Of a DNA stretch of 64,000 nt, positions 27,128 through 35,365 are shown piece after piece; position 1 is the stretch's first letter; every line of letters starts with the position of its first letter. A program made the position numbers and the translations under genes. Source of the stretch: Bacteroidota bacterium (GTDB lineage: Bacteria > Bacteroidota > Bacteroidia > Chitinophagales > Chitinophagaceae); NCBI GenBank assembly GCA_023423405.1, contig JAFAFR010000038.1, forward strand, positions 62,001-126,000, given 5' to 3'. Under the pieces are notes generated by a model that was given only the letters and a program-made list of their open reading frames with translations, was not told the origin of the DNA and did not search any database.

Positions 27128-28203
27128 GCGAGCCTGATTTTAAAGTTCCGGATACTGATCAAAAGCAGGAAAATGGTCATGCCCAGCAGCACCAGCAATT
27201 GTTTCCAGATAACAGCCAGTCCCTGTCCTCTTAACATTACGGCCTGCACCATTTTATAATACCAGCGCGAAGGCACCATATTGGAGATAACCTGTAGCGG
27301 AATGGGCATGTTCTCTATGGGGAACATGAAGCCGGTGAACAGCACGGTGGGAAGCATCATACCCATCATAGACACCAGCATGGCTGCCTGTTGCGTATTG
27401 GCTTTGGTGGAAATGAAAAGCCCAAAGGAGAGGCAGGTAAGAATGAAAAGGGCCGATACGCCAAACAGCAATACCACACTGCCTCTTACGGGTACGCCCA
27501 GCACAAAACTGCCCAGCAGCAAAATGACGATCAGGTTCAGGAGCGACAGCAGGAAATAGGGAACGGCTTTGCTGAACAGCACCAGTACCGGCTTCACGGG
27601 CGAGGCAAGCAGGATCTCCATGGTGCCCAGTTCTTTTTCTTTTACAATGGAAACTGCGGTGAGGGTGGTGCAAACCAGCATCAGTACCAGGGCCATTACA
27701 CCGGGTACAAAATTCATAGCGCCTGCGAGCGAAGGGTTGTAGAGCATGTGCACGTTCAGGCCAACCATGCCGTGGCCGGCCGATTCAGCTACGATGGCCT
27801 GTATATAATTGGTGATGGTTCGCGCAGTATTGGGATCCGAGCCATCGGTGATGAGCTGAAGACTTGTGCCAGTGGTTCGGCCCTGCGCAGCGAACTGTGG
27901 CCGGAAGACAAGGGCGGCTTTCACTTCGCCGCTGCGGAAGGCTGCGAGCAGTCCTTCGCTGTTATAGGCGCTGCGGCTTACCTCGAAATAGGGACTGGCG
28001 GCAATGCGGTTGGTAATTGCTATGGAACGCTGGTCGCGGGCGGCATCCATCACTACCAGCCTGGCCTGCTTGAGTTCATTGCTGAGGGCAAAGCCAAAGA
28101 GGACGATCTGCACCACGGGCAGTCCAAACAGGATGAGCAGTGTGCGCGGGTCGCGGAACGCGTGCTGAAATTCTTTTCTGACAAATACCAGGAACTGTTT
28201 CAT
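27124..28203 (-). CDS. ABC-2 type permease, YbhR/YbhS-like (first of pair)
   Basis: Paralog of the next permease, 359 residues from an ATG giving MKQFLVFVRKEFQHAFRDPR. The frame stays open further upstream, but only into the ATPase gene and without family features. One N-terminal helix, a periplasmic domain, then five helices with EKELGTMEILLASPVKPVLV as the cytoplasmic coupling segment. It lies 10 nt after the upstream ATPase gene and overlaps the following permease by 4 nt. The two permeases are expected to form a heterodimer. Confidence 0.92.
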   Translation of the reverse strand: MKQFLVFVRKEFQHAFRDPRTLLILFGLPVVQIVLFGFALSNELKQARLVVMDAARDQRSIAITNRIAASPYFEVSRSAYNSEGLLAAFRSGEVKAALVFRPQFAAQGRTTGTSLQLITDGSDPNTARTITNYIQAIVAESAGHGMVGLNVHMLYNPSLAGAMNFVPGVMALVLMLVCTTLTAVSIVKEKELGTMEILLASPVKPVLVLFSKAVPYFLLSLLNLIVILLLGSFVLGVPVRGSVVLLFGVSALFILTCLSFGLFISTKANTQQAAMLVSMMGMMLPTVLFTGFMFPIENMPIPLQVISNMVPSRWYYKMVQAVMLRGQGLAVIWKQLLVLLGMTIFLLLISIRNFKIRLA

Positions 28204-28213
28204 GTTTTCATGT

Positions 28214-28957
28214 TTAATCGGCTTTTCGGGTAGCCCTTCCCGCGAGTGCAAAAAAAACTTCGTCCATGTTCTGCGCATTGTATTCCTGCATCAGCGCAAG
28301 CGGGCTGCCCAGGGCCTGGATGCGCCCGTCTACCATGATGGAGAGCCGGTTGCAGTAGGCGGCTTCATCCATGTAGTGGGTGGTAACAAATACCGTGATA
28401 CCGGAAGCTGCCGCTTCGTAAATCCTGTTCCAGAAACGGCGCCGGGTCAGGGGATCCACGCCGCCGGTCGGTTCGTCGAGGAACACAATGCCGGGCCGGT
28501 GCAGGATGGCTATGGAAAAAGCCAGTTTTTGTTTCCATCCCAGAGGGAGGGAAGCCACGAGTTGGTGGCTTTCTTTTTCAAGCTGCACTTCTGCCAGGAG
28601 TTGCGCTGTTTTTTCTTTCAGGGCATTTCCCCGCAGCCCATAAATGCCTCCGAAAAAACGGATGTTTTCTTTTACGGTCAGGTTTTCGTAGAGACTGAAT
28701 TGCTGGCTCATGTAGCCTATGTGCTGTTTGATCTTTTCCTGCTGCCTGTACACATCGTAACCCGCAACAGACGCTGTTCCCGAGCTGGGATAGGAAAGCC
28801 CGCAGAGCATGCGCATGGCGGTGGTTTTGCCGGCGCCGTTGGCGCCGAGGAAGCCGAAAATTTCGCCGGCGTTCACCTCGAAGCTGATGTTGTCCACGGC
28901 TTTGAAGGCGCCAAAGTTTTTGGTAAGGTTTTTTGCTGTGATGACGGGTTCAGGCAT
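28214..28957 (-). CDS. ABC transporter ATPase, YbhF C-terminal half-like
   Basis: A 247-residue nucleotide-binding subunit. Walker A is GANGAGKTT (38-46), the Q-loop is near MSQQF, Walker B is VFLDEPTGG (158-166), and the H-loop is in VTTHYMDEA. The signature motif is LPLGWKQKL (137-145) instead of LSGGMKQKL, so this half carries a degenerate signature while the upstream ATPase has the canonical one, which suggests an asymmetric ATPase pair. The start overlaps the upstream ATPase stop by 8 nt. Confidence 0.94.
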   Translation of the reverse strand: MPEPVITAKNLTKNFGAFKAVDNISFEVNAGEIFGFLGANGAGKTTAMRMLCGLSYPSSGTASVAGYDVYRQQEKIKQHIGYMSQQFSLYENLTVKENIRFFGGIYGLRGNALKEKTAQLLAEVQLEKESHQLVASLPLGWKQKLAFSIAILHRPGIVFLDEPTGGVDPLTRRRFWNRIYEAAASGITVFVTTHYMDEAAYCNRLSIMVDGRIQALGSPLALMQEYNAQNMDEVFFALAGRATRKAD

Positions 28958-29870
28958 GGTGGTGTTCTAAGAGATGAAGGAAGGTGTCTTCAATGCCCGG
29001 CTGTATGGGTTCGGGGCGCAGGTGCGGATAGCCGGCTTCGTTGAGGAAGTGTTGAAAGGCCTCCCGTTCTGCAGGCGAATCGTCGCGGAAACTGAAGTGC
29101 AGTGACTCGCCGAAAGCATAGCAGGAACGTAGGTGGTCATACGCGCGGCATTGTTCCAGCAGCCGGAAGCTGTTCTCGCTTCTCAGTGCATATAACGGGT
29201 AGGGATAAGCGTTCCGGATGCCATCGGGACTGTTTTCCAGGAGAAGCTCTCCTTCGCGGAGGAGGGCGATCCGGTCGCAGCGGGCGGCTTCGTCCATGTA
29301 CGGTGTGGATACCAGTATAGTGATGTCCATGGCCTGCAGGCGGCGCAGCATTTCCCAGAACTCTTTGCGCGATACGGCGTCCACGCCGGTAGTAGGCTCA
29401 TCCAGGAAAAGCACCAGGGGCTTGTGCACCAGCGCACAGCAGAGGGCCAGCTTCTGTTTCATACCACCGGAGAGTTGCCCGGCCCTTCTTTTTTTGAAGG
29501 GCTCCAGCATTGTATAAATATCGCTGATCAGGTGGTAGTTGGCCTGTATGGTGGTGCCAAAGAGGGTGGCAAAGAATTGCAGGTTCTCTTCTACCGTAAG
29601 GTCTTTGTAGAGACTGAAACGCCCGGGCATATACCCGATGTTGCGGCGGATCTGCCGGTAGTCTTTTACACAGTCCCAGCCATTGACGGTGGCCGTTCCG
29701 CTGTCGGGTAGCAGGAGGGTGGTGAGTATGCGAAAAATGGTGGTCTTTCCGGCACCGTCGGGGCCAATCAATCCGTACAGGCAACCTTTTTCAACGGTGA
29801 GACTGAAATCCTTCACCGCCTGTACAAGGCCGCCGTTGTAGGATCTACTGACCTGTTGGAGACTGATCAT
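28950..29870 (-). CDS. ABC transporter ATPase, YbhF N-terminal half-like
   Basis: A 306-residue nucleotide-binding subunit from an ATG giving MISLQQVSRSYNGG. The frame remains open upstream, but only antisense-like within the membrane-fusion gene. Walker A GPDGAGKTT (36-44), canonical signature LSGGMKQKL (133-141), Walker B LFLDEPT (154-160). A C-terminal extension of about 80 residues follows the ATPase core. The H-loop reads VSTPYMDEA, with Pro in place of the usual switch His, so catalysis at the site it completes may be weak. Start overlaps the HlyD-like stop by 4 nt. Confidence 0.92.
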   Translation of the reverse strand: MISLQQVSRSYNGGLVQAVKDFSLTVEKGCLYGLIGPDGAGKTTIFRILTTLLLPDSGTATVNGWDCVKDYRQIRRNIGYMPGRFSLYKDLTVEENLQFFATLFGTTIQANYHLISDIYTMLEPFKKRRAGQLSGGMKQKLALCCALVHKPLVLFLDEPTTGVDAVSRKEFWEMLRRLQAMDITILVSTPYMDEAARCDRIALLREGELLLENSPDGIRNAYPYPLYALRSENSFRLLEQCRAYDHLRSCYAFGESLHFSFRDDSPAEREAFQHFLNEAGYPHLRPEPIQPGIEDTFLHLLEHHHA

Positions 29871-30799
29871 GGCAGCAACATTTCTCCGTACATACCGATC
29901 TTCAGGAAGCCGTCGTTGGGTACCTTTATTTTGACGGCGTATACCAGGTTGGCCCGCTCCTCTTTTGTTTGGATGGTTTTGGGCGTGAACTCCGATTTGT
30001 CGGCAATCCACGACAGGCGCCCGGAATATTCTTTGTGTCCGTTTTTTCCCTGGTCGATCCTGACGGTAACGGCCTGGCCTAACCGAATAGCAGGCAGTTG
30101 TGTTCCGGTGACATAAGCGCGGAGGGTAAGCGTATCGAGATTGGCGATGCTGTAGAGCGGCTTGCCGGGAGCGGTGACCTCTCCGGCATAGGCGTATTGG
30201 GTGAGCACTGTTCCGCTGATGGGATTGCGGATGGCGCCGCGGCTGACCTGGTCTGCCAGGGCGGCCGCTCTTTTTTCCAGCGCAGGCGCTTCACTGAGAA
30301 TGCTGCGGTTCTGGGTATTGATAGTCGACTGGTAGAACTGCAGTTGCTGCCGGGTGACGGCCATCTGGTTTTCGAGCTGTTCGCGGACGGAGCGGCTATC
30401 ATCGAGTTGTTTGCGGGTGGCGGCATCGGCGGCCACCAGCCTTTCGATCCTTTTTTCTTCGCGCTGCGCCTGCTCCAGTTGCGACTCCTGCACCCGGAGC
30501 TGGCGGCGAACCAGTTCCAGTTGTGGTTGGGGGTCGTTGGTCTTTTGCGAAAGGGCTTTGATGCTGGCTTCCACCTGCTCCCGCTGGATGGCGGTATTGC
30601 CCATATCGATCCGGCCAACAATGGTGTCGGCGGGCAACCGGTCGCCCTCATGGATGGAGAGCTCCAGGATGCGGCCACCCTGTTCGGCAGCAACCAGGAT
30701 CTCATCGGTCTCGAAATTTCCCGCGGCAAATTGTTCGTTGTCCTGCTGCCGGCAGGCAACAAACGCAAACAGACTGGCGGCTACAAAAAGATATTTCAT
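29867..30799 (-). CDS. HlyD/YbhG-like membrane fusion lipoprotein
   Basis: Periplasmic adaptor of 310 residues linking the ABC complex to the outer-membrane channel. A lipobox (FAFVAC) places the lipidated cysteine at 16. The lipoyl/barrel-sandwich halves flank a long coiled coil (about 75-170) rich in Gln, Glu and Arg, followed by GTVLTQYAYAGEVTAPGKPL and a beta-barrel region. It overlaps the TolC-like gene upstream and the ATPase gene downstream by 4 nt each. Residue layout matches the YbhG group. Confidence 0.92.
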   Translation of the reverse strand: MKYLFVAASLFAFVACRQQDNEQFAAGNFETDEILVAAEQGGRILELSIHEGDRLPADTIVGRIDMGNTAIQREQVEASIKALSQKTNDPQPQLELVRRQLRVQESQLEQAQREEKRIERLVAADAATRKQLDDSRSVREQLENQMAVTRQQLQFYQSTINTQNRSILSEAPALEKRAAALADQVSRGAIRNPISGTVLTQYAYAGEVTAPGKPLYSIANLDTLTLRAYVTGTQLPAIRLGQAVTVRIDQGKNGHKEYSGRLSWIADKSEFTPKTIQTKEERANLVYAVKIKVPNDGFLKIGMYGEMLLP

Positions 30800-32067
30800 G
30801 GTTGCTGGTTTTGGTATCCTGTATGATAAGCGGTTTGATAGATGGCTTTCAGCAGATAGATCTCGTGCAGGGAAAGATTGATCCTTGCCTGGTTGTCCTC
30901 GATCACCTGCACCAGGTAATCGTGTGAAGTGATGACGCCGTTTTCGAGCTGGGCTGCTGCTGCTTTCTTAACGGATTCGCGCAGTACAATGATCTCGCGG
31001 TCGTTCTGCACCTGTTCCCGGAACTGCTGCACCTGCCGGTTGTCCTGCAACAGGTCGAGCCGCGTATTGAAGAGGAAACTTTCTTTCTGCAGCGCTGTTT
31101 GCTGTTGCTGCAGGCTAAGGATATCGCGGTCTCTTTTATAGGTATACTGTTTGCCGAGGTTCCAGGAGAAGCGGATGCCGCCGATCCAGAAATCACCGAA
31201 ATCGTTGCTCACTATATTGAAGGTAGGGCGGCCGTAATAGGCATTGAAAAAAGCCGATACGCTGGGGAGGTTGCGGCTGTGCAGGTTTTTTTGCTGCAGG
31301 GCAAGTTGTTGTTCCTGCAATTCAAAACGGCGCAGTTCAGGACGGCGGATGGTTGTGCCGGGAGCAATTTCGGCCGGCCTTTCCAGCAGGGTATTGCTGT
31401 CGAGGTTGCGTTGCAGGAAGGCGCCGAGCACCTGCAGGTAGGCATCCCTGTTAGCCGAAAGGCTGATGCGGTGTTGCCGGGCGTTCAGCAGCGCTGCCCT
31501 GAGTTCGTCCACGGCACTGCGAAAGGTGGTGCCGTTTTCCACGGCGGCGCTGGCCTGTCGGATGCCGGCTTCAATATCGTTCTGCAGCAGTCGGTTTTGC
31601 TCCAGTTGGTCGCGCAGCAGGAGTATGCCAAAGAACAACTGGTTGATGCGTTCCTGCAGGGGGTAAAGCTGCTGGCTGAGTTCGGCCTGGCGGAGCTCTT
31701 TTTCTTTTTCCCGCAGCGCTTTTTCCTGGTGGGTGCTGCCACCATCGAAAAGGAGCTGGCTGATCTCGGCGCCCAGTTTGTACTGGTCTTTGGCGAGCAC
31801 GGGGAAAGCGTTGGGCATACCGGTTTCGGGAAAGCTGACCACTTCGTTCTGGTAGCTGGCCTGGCCTGTGAGGTTCACCTGGGGCAACCAGTTTTTGCCG
31901 GCATTTTCTATGCTGTAGCGGCCCGAGGCTTCGATGAGCCCGTATTGTTTCACCAGGGGATAGTTTCGCAGGGCCAGGGCCTGGCAGGTATCGAGGCGCA
32001 GGGACTGGGAACGAAGCCCTGTGCACAGGACCAGGACCAGGAGGCCGGTAAAGAAAATTTTACGCAT
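30796..32067 (-). CDS. TolC-like outer-membrane efflux protein
   Basis: Outer-membrane factor of 423 residues. A signal peptide ends near residue 20 (LRSQ). The remainder is the duplicated helical-hairpin/beta-strand pattern of the family, rich in Gln and Leu heptads, with WLPQVNLTGQASYQ early and GGIRFSWNLG late. E. coli YbhGFSR lacks a dedicated channel gene in its operon, whereas this one has it. The start overlaps the TetR stop by 8 nt, so regulator and channel are translated from one message. Confidence 0.92.
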   Translation of the reverse strand: MRKIFFTGLLVLVLCTGLRSQSLRLDTCQALALRNYPLVKQYGLIEASGRYSIENAGKNWLPQVNLTGQASYQNEVVSFPETGMPNAFPVLAKDQYKLGAEISQLLFDGGSTHQEKALREKEKELRQAELSQQLYPLQERINQLFFGILLLRDQLEQNRLLQNDIEAGIRQASAAVENGTTFRSAVDELRAALLNARQHRISLSANRDAYLQVLGAFLQRNLDSNTLLERPAEIAPGTTIRRPELRRFELQEQQLALQQKNLHSRNLPSVSAFFNAYYGRPTFNIVSNDFGDFWIGGIRFSWNLGKQYTYKRDRDILSLQQQQTALQKESFLFNTRLDLLQDNRQVQQFREQVQNDREIIVLRESVKKAAAAQLENGVITSHDYLVQVIEDNQARINLSLHEIYLLKAIYQTAYHTGYQNQQP

Positions 32068-32710
32068 GTTTTTCAGTTTGCGTGATCAGTTGAAACCAGT
32101 GGGGGACCAGGGATTTTCTTTGTTGCAGCAGGCGATCAAAAGCAGTGTTGTCGAGCTGAAAAACTTTCCGGATCATGGGCTCTGCCAGGAAGGGGAAAAT
32201 GGTCATTCCGAGCACGTTCAGCAACAGGTGAACGGGAGGGTAGGGGATTTTTTGTGCCTCGCAGTAAGCCTCTAATTCCTGGTAAAAAGGTGTTTCCATA
32301 ACCGAGATGCCTGCCAGAAGTTCGTTGTTGAGAATGGACGGGTTGGTGCGGATCTCGTTCAGCACGAAGGCCGGGATATGGGGCTGGCGGCTGATCTCGT
32401 CGATATAATACGCGACTACGGCCTGCAGTTTTTCGGGAATGCCGGGACCGGGCTGGTTGAGGATGCGGAAAGCGCCGGAAAAAAACACCCGGAAATTCTC
32501 CAGCATGATGATGCGGTACAGGTTTTTCTTGCTGCGGAAATAATAATTAAGCAGGGCGAGGTTGATGCCGGCTGCCCGGGCGATGTCACGGGTTTTTACA
32601 GCGTCGAAGCCGTTGCGGGTGAAAAGTTCACTGGCCGCTGCTTTAATCTTTTCTTCTGCATTGGCGGGGATCCCGTTCGGAGGTGGAGGATGGAAATCGG
32701 TCATGGACAT
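32060..32710 (-). CDS. TetR/AcrR-family repressor of the efflux operon (CecR-like)
   Basis: A 216-residue DNA-binding regulator. The N-terminal helix-turn-helix (about 20-65) is AASELFTRNGFDAVKTRDIA followed by AAGINLALLNYYFRSKKNLY; the C-terminal part is the ligand-binding and dimerisation domain. It is the first gene of the - strand efflux operon, as CecR is linked to ybhGFSR. An 18-bp palindrome 31 nt upstream of its start is a good candidate operator, so autorepression with relief by an exporter substrate is the likely control. The inducing ligand is unknown. Confidence 0.92.
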   Translation of the reverse strand: MSMTDFHPPPPNGIPANAEEKIKAAASELFTRNGFDAVKTRDIARAAGINLALLNYYFRSKKNLYRIIMLENFRVFFSGAFRILNQPGPGIPEKLQAVVAYYIDEISRQPHIPAFVLNEIRTNPSILNNELLAGISVMETPFYQELEAYCEAQKIPYPPVHLLLNVLGMTIFPFLAEPMIRKVFQLDNTAFDRLLQQRKSLVPHWFQLITQTEKHA

Positions 32711-32740
32711 ATTAAACTTGTCCTAAATTTAAACACATTA

Positions 32741-32758
32741 TTTAATCATTTGATTAAA
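32741..32758. promoter_or_regulatory. Candidate TetR operator palindrome
   Basis: TTTAATCATTTGATTAAA: perfect 8-bp arms with a 2-nt centre, in the divergent gap between the TetR start (32710) and the + strand gene at 32800. Symmetry, size and position fit a TetR-family operator that could control both directions. The sequence is AT-rich, which raises the chance of coincidence. Confidence 0.55.
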
Positions 32759-32799
32759 ATCTTTTTTCCTTATATTGTTTGTATAAAATCATTTGCCAT

Positions 32800-33201
32800 A
32801 TGATCAAATTCCACGAACTGAAACCGGGCGATTACGTATATGCCCAATACGAAGGGGAACGCTGGGAAGGCATTGTAAATGAATTGAATACGGAAGACAA
32901 GGAAGTATGTGTGCAAACGGAAGTGCAGGATTTCTGGTTCAAGCCGGAGGCGTTGCAGCCCATTCCGCTGACGGAGGACCAGCTCTTCAAGCTGAAATTT
33001 GAGAAGGAGGTCAATGACAACAACGGGTCGGTGAAATACAAAAAGGGGCCTTTCCGGATCATGCTGGACCGCGAGGGGGCTTTCGACGATTTCGAGATAT
33101 GGTACCGGGAAGACCGCAGGCACATCAAACACCAGATCCCCGTACACGAGCTTCAGAACCACTATTACCAGATGACCAAGGTGGAATTGGGCCGGAATTA
33201 A
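32800..33201 (+). CDS. Conserved hypothetical small acidic protein
   Basis: A 133-residue cytoplasmic protein with no signal or membrane segment. It opens MIKFHELKPGDYVYAQYEGERWEG, suggesting a small beta-barrel (SH3/KOW-like) N-terminus, and is rich in Glu, Asp and aromatic residues. I do not recognise a characterised family. The ATG at 32800 is chosen over one 21 nt upstream because the latter extension is not domain-like. It is divergent from the TetR gene and ends at a clear terminator before infA. Confidence 0.72.
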   Translation: MIKFHELKPGDYVYAQYEGERWEGIVNELNTEDKEVCVQTEVQDFWFKPEALQPIPLTEDQLFKLKFEKEVNDNNGSVKYKKGPFRIMLDREGAFDDFEIWYREDRRHIKHQIPVHELQNHYYQMTKVELGRN

Positions 33202-33227
33202 AGAAAAATAAGGGTAGCTTTGTCGTG

Positions 33228-33254
33228 AATTGGGGAAAAATCCCCAATTTTTTT
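33228..33254 (+). terminator. Rho-independent terminator between the 32800 gene and infA
   Basis: Perfect 9-bp stem AATTGGGGA / TCCCCAATT (33228-33236 and 33241-33249) with an AAAA loop, running into a T tract (33248-33254). It closes the upstream gene and insulates the ribosomal alpha operon that follows. Confidence 0.85.
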
Positions 33255-33275
33255 ATTATTTGAAGGATTTATTCC

Positions 33276-33283
33276 TATCTTCG
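33276..33283 (+). promoter_or_regulatory. infA: Probable promoter -7 element of the alpha operon
   Basis: TATCTTCG matches TAnnTTTG at seven of eight positions and lies 17 nt before the infA start. The only TTTG upstream (33259-33262) is 13 nt away, shorter than the usual spacing, so the -33 box is uncertain. Confidence 0.45.
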
Positions 33284-33299
33284 CGCTCCCAAAATCTGT

Positions 33300-33518
33300 A
33301 TGGCAAAACAAGCACTCATTAAACAGGATGGAATAATTGTGGAGGCCCTTTCGAATGCCATGTTCAAGGTAAAGCTCCAGAATGACCATGAAATACTGGC
33401 CACCATTTCAGGAAAAATGAGGATGCACTATATCAGGATCCTGCCCGGTGATAAGGTAGGTGTGGAAATGAGTCCATATGATTTGACGAGGGGCCGGATA
33501 ATTTTTAGATACAAATAA
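33300..33518 (+). CDS. infA: Translation initiation factor IF-1
   Basis: Single OB-fold factor of 72 residues, the standard length, that occupies the 30S A site during initiation. It opens MAKQALIKQDGIIVEALSNA and carries HEILATISGKMRMHYIRILP and the C-terminal DLTRGRIIFRYK. It is the first gene of the alpha operon here. In most Bacteroidota it follows secY and map, which are absent from this locus. Confidence 0.98.
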   Translation: MAKQALIKQDGIIVEALSNAMFKVKLQNDHEILATISGKMRMHYIRILPGDKVGVEMSPYDLTRGRIIFRYK

Positions 33519-33527
33519 TAAAGCGTC

Positions 33528-33644
33528 ATGAAAGTACGTGCATCTATTAAGAAGCGCAGCGCCGATTGTAAGATCGTGCGGAGGAAGGGGAAGCTCTATG
33601 TCATTAACAAGAAGAACCCCCGTTACAAGCAGCGCCAGGGTTAA
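33528..33644 (+). CDS. rpmJ: 50S ribosomal protein L36
   Basis: A 38-residue basic protein starting MKVRASIKKRSADCKIVRRK and ending RYKQRQG. It lies between infA (9 nt) and rpsM, its standard place. Of the four zinc positions in zinc-type L36, only Cys14 is seen; the usual second Cys is Val and later Cys/His positions are Asn and Tyr/Lys, so this is a zinc-free L36. Confidence 0.97.
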   Translation: MKVRASIKKRSADCKIVRRKGKLYVINKKNPRYKQRQG

Positions 33645-33693
33645 TCCGGTTGCTTCAGCAGTCAATTTGTAAAATAGAAAATAGAATCAGATT

Positions 33694-34074
33694 ATGGCTC
33701 GTATTGCCGGTGTTGATTTACCAAAAAACAAAAGAGGGGAGATAGGCCTGACCTATATCTATGGTGTCGGTCGTTCCACAGCCCAGTACATTCTGAACAA
33801 ATCCAACATTAGCCTGGAGAAAAAAGTTCACGAATGGAACGATGAGGAACTGGCTGCCATCCGTAACACCATCAACGATGAGTTGAAGGTGGAAGGACAG
33901 CTCCGCTCCGAGGTACAGATGAGCATCAAGCGTTTGCTTGACATCGCCTGCTACCGTGGTTTGCGTCACCGTAAAGGGTTGCCGTTGCGTGGTCAGCGTA
34001 CCAAGACCAACAGCCGTACCCGGAAAGGTAAGCGCAAAACAGTTGCTGGTAAAAAGAAAGCTCCTAAGAAATAA
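33694..34074 (+). CDS. rpsM: 30S ribosomal protein S13
   Basis: Head protein of the small subunit, 126 residues. It opens MARIAGVDLPKNKRGEIGLT and contains CYRGLRHRKGLPLRGQRTKT near the C-terminus, followed by a basic tail. It is third in the alpha operon. A 101-nt gap with a hairpin separates it from rpsK. Confidence 0.98.
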   Translation: MARIAGVDLPKNKRGEIGLTYIYGVGRSTAQYILNKSNISLEKKVHEWNDEELAAIRNTINDELKVEGQLRSEVQMSIKRLLDIACYRGLRHRKGLPLRGQRTKTNSRTRKGKRKTVAGKKKAPKK

Positions 34075-34124
34075 GACATAGTGCCCTTACCGGATCCGGC
34101 TTGGGAGGGGGAGGGAAGGCACGG

Positions 34125-34154
34125 CCGGGGATCTGTTTCCCCGGGTAAATTTTT
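34125..34154 (+). terminator. Hairpin with T-rich 3' side between rpsM and rpsK
   Basis: Stem CCGGGGA / TCCCCGG (34125-34131 and 34138-34144) with a 6-nt loop, followed by GTAAATTTTT. It resembles a weak intrinsic terminator or attenuator and ends 21 nt before the rpsK start. It could instead stabilise or mark processing of the transcript. Confidence 0.55.
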
Positions 34155-34175
34155 AAAGACTACCTATTCATTGCA

Positions 34176-34586
34176 ATGGCAAAACAACAAAGCGCAAAAG
34201 CAGGCGGTAAAGCCGCAGCTAAAAAGCGGATCGTGAAAGTGGATGCATATGGCGACGCCCATGTATCTGCCAGTTTCAACAACATCATCATCAGTCTTAC
34301 CAACAAGAACGGTCAGGTGATCTCCTGGTCTTCTGCCGGTAAAATGGGATTCAAAGGTTCCAAAAAGAATACTCCCTATGCTGCCCAGATGGCTGCAGCC
34401 GATGCTGCAAAAACAGCCCTGGATGCAGGCCTGAAAAGGGTGGATGTATATGTGAAAGGTCCCGGTTCCGGCCGTGAGGGGGCCATCCGTTCCCTGTCAC
34501 AAAACGGGATCGAAGTGGTGATGATCAAAGACGTGACCCCGCTGCCGCACAACGGCTGCCGTCCTCCGAAAAAACGCCGCGTTTAA
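34176..34586 (+). CDS. rpsK: 30S ribosomal protein S11
   Basis: Platform protein of the small subunit, 136 residues. After a basic N-terminus it carries ASFNNIIISLTNKNGQVISW and the universal C-terminus TPLPHNGCRPPKKRRV. Fourth gene of the alpha operon, with hairpins in the gaps on both sides. Confidence 0.98.
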   Translation: MAKQQSAKAGGKAAAKKRIVKVDAYGDAHVSASFNNIIISLTNKNGQVISWSSAGKMGFKGSKKNTPYAAQMAAADAAKTALDAGLKRVDVYVKGPGSGREGAIRSLSQNGIEVVMIKDVTPLPHNGCRPPKKRRV

Positions 34587-34600
34587 TCATAACAGTTATA

Positions 34601-34640
34601 CCGGAATCCAAGGCCGATCGGCTTTGGGTTCCGGATTTTT
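34601..34640 (+). terminator. Terminator-like hairpin between rpsK and rpsD
   Basis: Long stem-loop with outer arms CCGGAA / TTCCGG (34601-34606 and 34629-34634), continued inward by CCAA / TTGG and the self-complementary GCCGATCGGC, then ATTTTT (34635-34640). It has the form of an intrinsic terminator yet lies inside the operon, 72 nt before rpsD, so partial termination or attenuation is likely. Confidence 0.68.
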
Positions 34641-34711
34641 CATAACCTGGGTGCATCATTGATTTTAAGATTTTTACTGATGGTGCATCGTAACTAAAAA
34701 ATCGACCTGAT

Positions 34712-35317
34712 ATGGCACGTTACACTGGTCCTAAGACCAAAATCTCAAGAATTTTCGGTGAGCCCATCCTGGGCAACGGAAAATGGCTGAACAAGAACAG
34801 CAACCCTCCCGGTCAGCATGGTGCTGCCCGCAAACGCAAGAGCCTGGGTGAATACGCCCTGCAGTTGCGCGAAAAACAAAAGGCAAAATACACTTATGGT
34901 GTACTGGAGCGCCAGTTCCGCCGCACTTTTGAGGAAGCCGCCCGTCGCAAAGGCGTTACCGGTGAAAACCTCATCAAGCTGCTGGAAGCCCGCCTCGACA
35001 ATGCAGTATATCGTTTGGGTATTGCTCCCTCCCGTCCTGCTGCCCGCCAGCTTGTTAGTCACAAGCATGTTACCGTGAACGGTGAAGTGGTGAACATCCC
35101 TTCTTTCCAGCTGAAGCCCGGCGATATCATCGCCTTCAAACCCGGCAGCGGCGAGAAAAGCGGACTGACCAGCCAGGTGCGTGGCAAGAACCAGAAATTC
35201 AATTGGCTGGATTGGAATGAGACCGAGATGACAGGAACTTTCATTGCTTATCCCGAACGTGAGAGCGTTCCGGAGAACATCAAGGAGCAACTGATCGTTG
35301 AATTGTATTCTAAGTAA
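34712..35317 (+). CDS. rpsD: 30S ribosomal protein S4
   Basis: Primary 16S rRNA-binding assembly protein, 201 residues. It opens MARYTGPKTKISRIFGEPIL and has the S4 RNA-binding domain (about 90-155) with RLDNAVYRLGIAPSRPAARQ and LVSHKHVTVNG. The N-terminal zinc cysteines seen in some S4 proteins are absent. In other bacteria S4 represses its own operon through mRNA structure, which makes the hairpin upstream of this gene of interest. Confidence 0.98.
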   Translation: MARYTGPKTKISRIFGEPILGNGKWLNKNSNPPGQHGAARKRKSLGEYALQLREKQKAKYTYGVLERQFRRTFEEAARRKGVTGENLIKLLEARLDNAVYRLGIAPSRPAARQLVSHKHVTVNGEVVNIPSFQLKPGDIIAFKPGSGEKSGLTSQVRGKNQKFNWLDWNETEMTGTFIAYPERESVPENIKEQLIVELYSK

Positions 35318-35365
35318 TAGGGTTGATTCCCCACTTCCATCCACAAACGTAAACAGTACAAACAA

